From positions 1 through 64,000 of the forward strand of contig NZ_QEII01000300.1 of assembly GCF_003347515.1 (NCBI RefSeq): a stretch of 64,000 nt of DNA, given 5' to 3'. The notes under the pieces were generated by a model, which made no database searches, was not told where the DNA came from, and saw nothing but the letters and a program-made list of their open reading frames with translations. This stretch comes from Rhodoferax ferrireducens. GTDB lineage: Bacteria > Pseudomonadota > Gammaproteobacteria > Burkholderiales > Burkholderiaceae_C. Positions 17,245 to 24,316 of the stretch are shown piece after piece (the first letter of the stretch is position 1; every line of letters starts with the position of its first letter). The position numbers and the translations under genes are program-made.

Positions 17245-18017
17245 TCGGAGAACCGCCCGCCGCTGTGCATCAGGTCAACGCCACATTGAAGGTCACGCAG
17301 CCAGTCCAGAAATTCGCGCACCGCGGTGCCGCGATAGATGGGCCCGTGCTGCGGCGCGATCATGTCAATTTCCAGCCCGGCGATGGTCTCCAGCCAGCAG
17401 CGGATGGCCTTGTTGGAGCACATATAGCGGCGGTGGAAGCCTTCGATATAGGGCAGATGGCTTTTGAAATCACCGACATAGGCGTCGTCCTTGTCCATGG
17501 GCATCATGGCCGCACCGATATCGCCGGTGAACAGGATTTTCGACACCGGATCGTAGACGTTGATCTGGCCTTCCGAATGCAGAAAGTGCGCGGGAACGAT
17601 TTTGAGGTTGAAGCCCGGCGCCACCTCGCAATCCATGCCTGCATCCGGCACGCCGACAAATTGCGACATATCCTTCAGACCATAGTGCGGCAGGAAGCGC
17701 ATCCAGATGCGGGAGATATACACCGGCGCCTTGATCAGCTCCAGCCAAGTGGCAATACCGCCCACAATGTCGGGGTCCTGGTGGGAAAGAAAGATACCGC
17801 GAACTTTGTCGGGCGGAAGATAGCGCAGCATCTCGGCCAGCACACGCGGCATCACACCGAAACCGCCCGGATCAAGCAACACACCGGCATCTTCATGCAC
17901 GACCAGATACTGGTTGGAACGAACGCCGTCCTCCTCGCCCGGCTCGCTTTCATTGAGCAGGATGAACTTGTGAGTTTCGGATTCGAACAGCTTGATGTTG
18001 CGCATTTTTCTTCTCAT
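17241..18017 (-). CDS. ODP-type metallo-beta-lactamase-fold protein (probable di-iron, oxygen-binding sensor)
   Basis: The 258-residue protein has the beta-lactamase fold seen in flavodiiron proteins but no flavodoxin domain. Metal-site segments include LSHQDPDIVGG (about residue 77, in place of HxExDHxG), VPAHFLHSEGQINVYDPVSK (about 143), FTGDIGAAM and IAPQHGPIYRG (about 224). This is the pattern of the ODP (oxygen-binding di-iron protein) group, known to sense O2 in some chemoreceptors. That this protein binds O2 is inference. The start at 18017 has GGCGGA upstream; another ATG lies four codons later. It overlaps the GGDEF/EAL gene by 4 nt and follows napB by about 185 nt on the same strand. 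Confidence 0.72.
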   Translation of the reverse strand: MRRKMRNIKLFESETHKFILLNESEPGEEDGVRSNQYLVVHEDAGVLLDPGGFGVMPRVLAEMLRYLPPDKVRGIFLSHQDPDIVGGIATWLELIKAPVYISRIWMRFLPHYGLKDMSQFVGVPDAGMDCEVAPGFNLKIVPAHFLHSEGQINVYDPVSKILFTGDIGAAMMPMDKDDAYVGDFKSHLPYIEGFHRRYMCSNKAIRCWLETIAGLEIDMIAPQHGPIYRGTAVREFLDWLRDLQCGVDLMHSGGRFSE

Positions 18018-18202
18018 GGTGTCCGCCAAAACTCGTGTTTAAAAAGAGTTTTAACAGATCAATTCTTGAAACGAAGCGCGATGCCACCGGATGCAAAAAA
18101 CTCAACATCGAAGCGGCTGCGCTTTTCCCCTACTGAAGATGGGGTTTTGAATATAGCGCATTTTATTTCCGCTCTTGAGGCGATTGCCGAGTCCCTGCCG
18201 CG

Positions 18203-18652
18203 TCACTGTCCGACGTTACCTTTGAAGACGTTCTCCACCAGGGGCTTGGCATCGATTTGCGGCACGTGGCAGGAGTTGCACTGCCAGCGCTGCATGTCCA
18301 GCACTTGGGCGGCATTGGTGCTGGCGGGTTGGACAAAATGACTCTTGCCTGCGCGCGGTATTTTCTGGCCTCTGAATTCGGTGTGGCTGTGGCAATCCAG
18401 GCAGGCGTTTTCCGTGGCGGTGATTTCATCGAAACCGTCAACCTTGTGCGGAATCAGGGGCGGTTGTTCCTTGAAGGTGCGCACAATGAGCGCCTGTTGA
18501 CCCGGCTTGCTTCCGACATACGGCTGCACGATGGGCGCGTTGTCAATGCTTGTGACATCGCTGCCGCGAATGCTGTTGACCTGCTGTGCAGTACTCCAGC
18601 ATGAGGCCAGAGACAGCACAGCAGCCAGCGAGATTTTCAGGGTCATCTTCAT
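18203..18652 (-). CDS. napB: Periplasmic nitrate reductase, dihaem cytochrome c subunit NapB
   Basis: The 149-residue small subunit of periplasmic nitrate reductase passes electrons to NapA. It has a signal peptide (MKMTLKISLAAVLSLASCWS, cleavage near AQQ) and two haem c sites, CLDCH (about residue 88) and CNSCH (about 126), plus a distal His in KSHFVQPAST. The ATG at 18652 is preceded by GGAG; the longer open frame into napH is not supported. It is the last nap gene of the cluster, 34 nt after napH. No napC follows. Confidence 0.93.
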   Translation of the reverse strand: MKMTLKISLAAVLSLASCWSTAQQVNSIRGSDVTSIDNAPIVQPYVGSKPGQQALIVRTFKEQPPLIPHKVDGFDEITATENACLDCHSHTEFRGQKIPRAGKSHFVQPASTNAAQVLDMQRWQCNSCHVPQIDAKPLVENVFKGNVGQ

Positions 18653-18686
18653 GATGGGAACTCCACGTGTAAAAAAGTCTTTGAAG

Positions 18687-19583
18687 TCAGAGCGACAACT
18701 TGTCGCTGCCGGACGGGGTTGAAGGCTTTGGAGCGAAGCGGCCACCAAAGCTGAAAACATCTTTTGAACAGACATCGATGCAGCGCCCGCAGTTGCTGCA
18801 ATCGCTTGAGAGAATCACCGGGTTCGTGCCCTTGGCTGCGCCTTTGAGTGGCATGCGGATCACCTGCTGCTCGGGACACACGGCAAAACAATCCAGGCAG
18901 TTGTTGCAGGCCTCGCGTTGGTTCGCCGACACGCGCACCAGGCTGAACCGTCCCAAGAGACTGTAAAAAGCGCCGACCGGGCACAGGTGGCCACACCAGC
19001 CCCGTTTCATGACGAACAGGTCAAGCAAAAAGATCGCGCCTATCAGCAGCCAACCCGCGCCCATGCCGAAAATCAGGCCCCGGTGCAGCATGGACACGGG
19101 ATTGACCAGTTCCCAGACGATGCTGCCCGTGGTGGCGGCCAGCACCACAATCAGGGTCAGCATCCAGTAGCGGGTCTGGCGCGGCATATCGCCGCCACCC
19201 CGGATGTCAAGCTTGCGCCGCAGCGCACTGGCCGCGTCGGTGACGATATTGACCGGACAGACCCAGGCGCAGTAGCTGCGGCCGCCGACCAACAGATAAA
19301 ACAACAGGACCAGCACCGCGCCGATGATCGCGTTACGCTCTGGCGTATGTGCGGTGACCAGCGATTGCAGCAGCACCAGCGGGTCGGTCAGCGGCACGGT
19401 GTTGAGGGTCAGGCTGTAATTCAGGTTGCCTTTGACCAGCCACCAGCCGAACCACGGGCCCAGCAAAAACAAGCTCAGGAGGCTCAGCTGCGAGACACGC
19501 CGCAGCAGCAGCCAACGGTGCGCACCCCACCAACCCTTGGCCTCCCGTGCTTCCTGACCAACGCTATTCACGGCGGGGCTCAT
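18687..19583 (-). CDS. napH: Ferredoxin-type quinol dehydrogenase membrane subunit NapH
   Basis: A 298-residue inner-membrane iron-sulphur protein. Four or more membrane helices are visible, with CAWVCPVN near residue 111 between helices. Two C-terminal 4Fe-4S motifs follow, CNNCLDCFAVCP (about 227) and CSNCGRCIDVCS (about 262). With NapG it can oxidise quinol and feed electrons to NapB/NapA. Since the cluster has no napC, NapGH is the likely sole dedicated route here. It overlaps napG by 4 nt. Confidence 0.93.
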   Translation of the reverse strand: MSPAVNSVGQEAREAKGWWGAHRWLLLRRVSQLSLLSLFLLGPWFGWWLVKGNLNYSLTLNTVPLTDPLVLLQSLVTAHTPERNAIIGAVLVLLFYLLVGGRSYCAWVCPVNIVTDAASALRRKLDIRGGGDMPRQTRYWMLTLIVVLAATTGSIVWELVNPVSMLHRGLIFGMGAGWLLIGAIFLLDLFVMKRGWCGHLCPVGAFYSLLGRFSLVRVSANQREACNNCLDCFAVCPEQQVIRMPLKGAAKGTNPVILSSDCSNCGRCIDVCSKDVFSFGGRFAPKPSTPSGSDKLSL

Positions 19584-20380
19584 CGAGGCGCCTCATTGGA
19601 GATTGCGCTACCCGGATCGGAGTGCCCCGGCAGTTGCATGCCCTTGGGCATGCGATCGGGCAAATCAACGAGGCTTCTATCCTCGACCAAAGACTTGCCG
19701 GCCTTGCGCTTTTCGTCCCAGCCCAGCCGGTAATGCGCGCCCAGTTCACCCTTGGCCAGTTTGACCGGGTAGACCTTGATGGCAGCCACCTCCAGCACGC
19801 ACGAAGCCTCGCATTTGCCGCAGCCGGTGCATTGCGCTGAATGCACGGTGGGCAAAAACATGGCGTGTTTGGCCGTGCGCTCGTTGTGCTGCAAATCCAG
19901 CGTGATCGCCTTGTCGATTGCCGGGCAGACGCGATAGCACACGTCGCAGCGCAAGCCCTGAAAGTTCAGACAGGTTTCATGGTCCACCAGCACCGCCAGG
20001 CCCATCCTGGCCAGGGTGATGTCGGTCAGCTTGGGGTCCAGCGCCCCGGTGGGACAGGCCTTGACACAGGGAATGTCCTCGCACATCTCGCACGGCTTGG
20101 TGCGGGCCACAAAAAAAGGCGTTCCGGTCGCCACTGGCAGCGCCGGTGTGGCGAGTTGGAGTATGTCGTAGGGGCAGTCACGCACGCACAGGCCGCAACG
20201 GATGCAGGCGGACTGAAAGTCCTGCTCGGTCCCCGCACCGGGTGGCCGAATCGCGCCTGCGGGCAAGGCCCTGGCCTGTTGGCCATACAAGCCCAGGCCC
20301 AAGCCAATCGCACCCACGCCGCAGGCCATCTTCGCGGAATCGAAGATGAACTGGCGACGTGCGGTGGCAGGCGTTTTCAT
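19580..20380 (-). CDS. napG: Ferredoxin-type protein NapG (MauM/NapG family)
   Basis: The 266-residue periplasmic iron-sulphur protein has a twin-arginine-like leader (ARRQFIFDSAKMACGVGAIG) and four cysteine clusters. These are CIRCGLCVRDCP (about residue 56), CEMCEDIPCVKACP (about 95), CDVCYRVCP (about 144) and CTGCGKCEASC (about 180). It partners NapH in quinol oxidation. It starts 18 nt after napA and overlaps napH by 4 nt, consistent with one transcript in the order napDAGHB. Confidence 0.93.
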   Translation of the reverse strand: MKTPATARRQFIFDSAKMACGVGAIGLGLGLYGQQARALPAGAIRPPGAGTEQDFQSACIRCGLCVRDCPYDILQLATPALPVATGTPFFVARTKPCEMCEDIPCVKACPTGALDPKLTDITLARMGLAVLVDHETCLNFQGLRCDVCYRVCPAIDKAITLDLQHNERTAKHAMFLPTVHSAQCTGCGKCEASCVLEVAAIKVYPVKLAKGELGAHYRLGWDEKRKAGKSLVEDRSLVDLPDRMPKGMQLPGHSDPGSAISNEAPR

Positions 20381-20398
20381 GGCGTCAAATCCAGGCCG

Positions 20399-22921
20399 TC
20401 AAGCTTTGACCACCTTGCAAGCGCACTTCTTGAAATCGGTCTCTTTCGAAATCGGGCAAGTGGCATCCAGCGTCAGCTTGTTCACCAGGCGGTGCTCGTC
20501 AAAAAAGGGCATGAAAACCAGGCCTTGGGGCGGTTTGTTGCGACCCCGGGTTTCCACCTTGGTGCTGATCTCCCCGCGCCGGCTGGACACCTTGACCGTA
20601 TCGCCGCGTTGCAGGCCGCGCTTCTTGGCGTCCTCGGGATGCATGTAAAGCCAGGCATCGGGCATGGCGCGGTACAACTCAGGCACGCGTCGTGTCATGG
20701 AGCCTGTGTGCCAGTGTTCAATGACGCGACCGGTGGACAACCACAAATCAAACTCAGCGTCGGGGGCTTCGGCCGCGGGCTGGTAAGGCAGGGCAAAGAT
20801 CCAGGCCTTGCCGTCGGGCTTGCCATAGAACTTGACGCCTTCACCTTTTTTCACATACGGATCGAAGCCCTCGCGAAAGCGCCACAAGGTTTCCTTGCTG
20901 TCGACCACGGGCCAGCGCAGACCGCGGGCCTTGTGGTAGGTGTCAAACGGTGCCAAGTCGTGCGCATGGCCGCGTCCAAATTCCGCGTATTCCTCGAACA
21001 GACCTTTTTGCAGATAAAAACCAAGCTCTTTGGACTCGTCGTTCTCGAAGCCTTTCTGGATTTCCGTCACCGGAAATTTATTCACCTGACCGTTGGCGTA
21101 GAGCACCTCATACAAGGTCTTGCCCTTGAGTTCGGGAGACTTCTCCAGCAGCTCGGCGGGCCACACCTCGTCGACCTTGAAACGCTTGGAAAACTCGATG
21201 TACTGCCACAGGTCTGACTTGGCCTTGCCCGGTGCCCTGACCTGTTGCCGCCAAAATTGGGTGCGACGTTCGGCATTGCCGAAGGCACCTTCCTTTTCCA
21301 CCCACATGGCCGACGGCAGAATCAGGTCCGCCGCCAGGGCGGAAACGGTGGGGTAACAGTCGGACACCACGATAAAGTTGGCCGGGTTGCGAAACCCCGG
21401 CCAAATTTCGCCGTTGATGTTGGGCCCGGCCTGCATGTTGTTGGTGGTCGAGGTCCAGTAAAAATTGAGCTTGCCGTCCTTGAGCGCACGGCTTTGCGCC
21501 ACCGCATGCAGACCCACCCAATCCGGCACCGTGCCGGCGGGCAGCTTCCATTGCTTCTCAGTGATTTCGCGATGCTTCGGATTGGTCACCTCCATATCCG
21601 CCGGCAACCGGTGGGCAAAGGTACCGACTTCGCGCGCCGTGCCACAGGCCGACGGCTGGCCGGTGAGCGAAAACGGTCCGTTGCCGGGTTCCGAAATCTT
21701 GCCCGTCAGCAAATGCACGTTGTAAATCATGTTGTTGGCCCACGAACCACGCGTGTGTTGGTTGAACCCCATGGTCCAGTAAGACACGATCTTGGTTTTC
21801 GGGTCGGCGTAGGTGCGGGCCAGGGCTTCGAGTTTGTCCTTGGGCACGCCGGAAATCTCGTGCGCCTTGTCCAGCGTGTACTCGGACACAAACTGTTTGA
21901 ATTCATCAAACGTCATGGGCGCTGATGCGCCAGGGTTACCCTTGGGTTTGCCGTCCGCGCCGGGGTAACCGTTGTTGTTGGCCACTTGCTCCAAAGGGTG
22001 ATTGGGACGTAAGCCGTAGCCAATGTCCGTGACACCCCGGCGGAAGTTCACGTTCTTCTTCACAAACTCTTCATTGACCGAACCGCTTTGGATGATGTGG
22101 TTGCAGATGTAGTTCAGGATGGCCAGATCGGACTGCGGTTTGAAGATCAGTTCGTTGTCGGCCAGCTCGCACGAACGGTGCGTGAAAGTGGACAACACAT
22201 GCAGTTTCACGTGCTTGGCAGTGAGGCGCCGGTCGGTGACGCGCGACCACAGAATCGGGTGCATCTCGGCCATGTTGGAGCCCCACAGCACAAAGGCATC
22301 CGCGTGCTCGGCGTCGTCGTAGCAACCCATGGGCTCATCAATGCCGAAGGTGCGCATGAAACCGGCCACGGCCGAAGCCATGCAGTGACGTGCATTCGGA
22401 TCGATATTGTTCGAACGAAACCCGGCCTTGAACAGTTTGACGGCCGCGTAGCCCTCCCAGATGGTCCACTGACCGGAGCCGAACATGCCAATGGATTTCG
22501 GACCGCCCGCCTTGAGTGCGGACTTGCACTTCTCTTCCATGATGTCGAACGCCTGCGGCCAGCTGATGTGGGCGAACTCACCATTCTTGTCGAACTTGCC
22601 GTTCTTCATGCGCAAGAGCGGCTCGGTGAGACGATCCTTGCCGTACATGATCTTGGACAGGAAATAACCTTTGATGCAGTTCAGGCCCTTGTTCACGGGC
22701 GCGTCAGGATCTCCCTGGGTGGCGACCACGCGGTTGTCTTTGACCCCGATGAGCACGCCGCAGCCGGTGCCGCAAAAGCGGCACACGCCTTTGTCCCAGC
22801 GCACCCCGTCGCTGGTGCCGGATTGCGCCAGCGCTTGCGCGCCTGGCACGCTGATGCCGATCACGGTGGCGGCGGCGGTGACAGCGTTGGCCTTGATGAG
22901 ATCACGACGGGTTACTTGCAT
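20399..22921 (-). CDS. napA: Periplasmic nitrate reductase catalytic subunit NapA
   Basis: An 840-residue molybdopterin enzyme that reduces nitrate to nitrite in the periplasm. It begins with a Tat leader (MQVTRRDLIKANAVTAAATV). A 4Fe-4S site follows, with CRFCGTGCGVLIGVKDNRVV near residue 47 and its fourth Cys in GLNCIKGYFL. The Mo-ligand Cys lies in NARHCMASAVAGFMRTFG near 180. The C-terminal dinucleotide-binding region includes STGRVIEHWHTGSMTRR and MHPEDAKKRGLQRGD. Length is normal. It overlaps napD, its maturation chaperone gene, by 10 nt. Confidence 0.96.
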   Translation of the reverse strand: MQVTRRDLIKANAVTAAATVIGISVPGAQALAQSGTSDGVRWDKGVCRFCGTGCGVLIGVKDNRVVATQGDPDAPVNKGLNCIKGYFLSKIMYGKDRLTEPLLRMKNGKFDKNGEFAHISWPQAFDIMEEKCKSALKAGGPKSIGMFGSGQWTIWEGYAAVKLFKAGFRSNNIDPNARHCMASAVAGFMRTFGIDEPMGCYDDAEHADAFVLWGSNMAEMHPILWSRVTDRRLTAKHVKLHVLSTFTHRSCELADNELIFKPQSDLAILNYICNHIIQSGSVNEEFVKKNVNFRRGVTDIGYGLRPNHPLEQVANNNGYPGADGKPKGNPGASAPMTFDEFKQFVSEYTLDKAHEISGVPKDKLEALARTYADPKTKIVSYWTMGFNQHTRGSWANNMIYNVHLLTGKISEPGNGPFSLTGQPSACGTAREVGTFAHRLPADMEVTNPKHREITEKQWKLPAGTVPDWVGLHAVAQSRALKDGKLNFYWTSTTNNMQAGPNINGEIWPGFRNPANFIVVSDCYPTVSALAADLILPSAMWVEKEGAFGNAERRTQFWRQQVRAPGKAKSDLWQYIEFSKRFKVDEVWPAELLEKSPELKGKTLYEVLYANGQVNKFPVTEIQKGFENDESKELGFYLQKGLFEEYAEFGRGHAHDLAPFDTYHKARGLRWPVVDSKETLWRFREGFDPYVKKGEGVKFYGKPDGKAWIFALPYQPAAEAPDAEFDLWLSTGRVIEHWHTGSMTRRVPELYRAMPDAWLYMHPEDAKKRGLQRGDTVKVSSRRGEISTKVETRGRNKPPQGLVFMPFFDEHRLVNKLTLDATCPISKETDFKKCACKVVKA

Positions 22922-23172
22922 TTCATTAGCTCCTGGTCAGGGTTGGATTCGGTTTGCTGAAAAATCATGGCGATGGAGAGAACACCATTCATGCGTTCAA
23001 TGGCCTCGTAGGCATCGACGGCACTGCGATCGTTTTCGCTCTCGATGGTGACGATGAGTTTTCCGTCATCGGTGCTCGCGTGGATTTCCACGCCCTGCAC
23101 TTGGGCTAAATGCGCACGCAAGGCCTGTTCTTGGCCCGGCTTGGCATACACGATGGCGCTGGAAATATTCAA
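22912..23172 (-). CDS. napD: NapA maturation chaperone NapD
   Basis: The 86-residue cytoplasmic chaperone binds the Tat leader of NapA and holds it until cofactor loading is complete. The ferredoxin-like fold is seen in MNISSAIVYAKPGQEQALRA, GVEIHASTDDGKLIVTIE and AYEAIERMNGVLSIAMIFQQ. The start is an unusual TTG at 23172, chosen because GGGAGG lies seven bases upstream; a TTG five codons earlier would place that site inside the gene. It is the first gene of the nap cluster. Confidence 0.88.
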   Translation of the reverse strand: MNISSAIVYAKPGQEQALRAHLAQVQGVEIHASTDDGKLIVTIESENDRSAVDAYEAIERMNGVLSIAMIFQQTESNPDQELMKCK

Positions 23173-23260
23173 AACGCTGCCTCCCAAAGTAGTCCGCGCG
23201 GTGCGCGGAAAATTGGTTTAAAAACCAAAGCCCACTTTAGTTACAGGGAATAGAAGAATC

Positions 23261-23276
23261 ATTAATCTGCGTTAAT
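23261..23276 (-). promoter_or_regulatory. Degenerate FNR-like inverted repeat upstream of napD
   Basis: The minus strand reads ATTAACGCAGATTAAT, an ATTAA/TTAAT inverted repeat about 90 bases before napD. Compared with the FNR site TTGAT-N4-ATCAA it has three mismatches in ten. Control by an FNR/CRP-family regulator would suit nap, but the match is weak. Confidence 0.25.
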
Positions 23277-23425
23277 AATTCAGGGTAAACCCGAAGTTCT
23301 CTGAAGAGGAAGCAGCAGGTTTGATTCAGGACAGATTGGCGCGCAGCGACAGTCCAGAAATGGGCGGAGAAATTAGCAACTCACGGGCCAGCTTGAACCC
23401 ATGACGCACGCAGGCGCGCCAGTCC

Positions 23426-24250
23426 CTAGAGCAGAGGCCGGCCCGGCGTCTGGACCGACCAATCGATGGGGTCCTGCTGCAGCACCATGTCGATGTCGAG
23501 CCCCAGCACCTCGCCCACCGGGCCCGGAAAGGTCACCGCAAGGGCCTTGTCGGACAGCTCGGCCTCTTTGGCGCGCGCCCGCCAGGTGGCCAGATGGATG
23601 ACACCCGCCAAGGGTTCGTAGACATTGTTTTCAAACGGCGCGTACTGATGCTCCAGCGCATCCACAAGAGGCTGCGGAATGTGCCATTGGCGGGCAAACC
23701 CAGCGCCCACCTGGGCATAGCAAAAACCAAAAGCCTTGGTTTCCGCCTTTGCGCGGCGCAGGTCCAGCGGGGGAACATCACGGTCCAGCGCAGCCACCTC
23801 GTCGGGCATGCCCATGTGCATGGCCAGTTCGCCTACCGCGTGAATCAGGCCGCCGGTAAAAGCCGCCTGCTGGTTCTGCCGCACCACGCCCGCCAGGGAG
23901 CGGGCCAGCTTGGCTACATTCAGGCTGTAGGCCCAAAACTGCTGCAGATTAATGCCCGGCACCGCCTTGAAGGAGGCGCCCGAGGCCGCTGCCGCCGCCA
24001 TGGTCCGCACATGACCCAGTCCCAGAATCGCCAGGGCTTCGGAAACACTGCTGATCTTGCCGGACAGCTTGAAAAAGCCCGAGTTGGCCAGTTGCAGCAG
24101 ACGCGTCGTCAAGGCCGGATCGGTGCTGATGAGCTGGGTGATTTTTTTCAGGTCAGGCTCATCTTGATCAAACTCGCTGAGCAAGAGCGCAAGCACCTTG
24201 GGAATGCTGGGCAGCACGAACTGTGACGCCAGCAGGGCATTCAGTTCCAT
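23426..24250 (-). CDS. HDOD domain-containing protein
   Basis: The 274-residue protein is a single HDOD domain: QFVLPSIPKVLALLLSEFDQ at the N-terminus, TDPALTTRLLQLANSGFFKL (about residue 44), AILGLGHVRTMAAAAASG and GGLIHAVGELAMHMGMPDE, where HD residues are replaced. It is signalling-related by family, with no output domain. It starts 66 nt downstream of tex and ends about 250 nt before napD, all on the minus strand. Any role with the nap genes is unproven. Confidence 0.85.
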   Translation of the reverse strand: MELNALLASQFVLPSIPKVLALLLSEFDQDEPDLKKITQLISTDPALTTRLLQLANSGFFKLSGKISSVSEALAILGLGHVRTMAAAAASGASFKAVPGINLQQFWAYSLNVAKLARSLAGVVRQNQQAAFTGGLIHAVGELAMHMGMPDEVAALDRDVPPLDLRRAKAETKAFGFCYAQVGAGFARQWHIPQPLVDALEHQYAPFENNVYEPLAGVIHLATWRARAKEAELSDKALAVTFPGPVGEVLGLDIDMVLQQDPIDWSVQTPGRPLL

Positions 24251-24316
24251 GGCAACTCCGTTAACAAATTCCGTTGATGAATGAACCTGATTGAAACATT
24301 ATGTATCAGCGCTGTT

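Noticed and set aside
23262..23275. FNR box for the nap cluster
   Set aside because: Kept only as a low-confidence feature: three of ten consensus bases mismatch, so it is not claimed as a finding.
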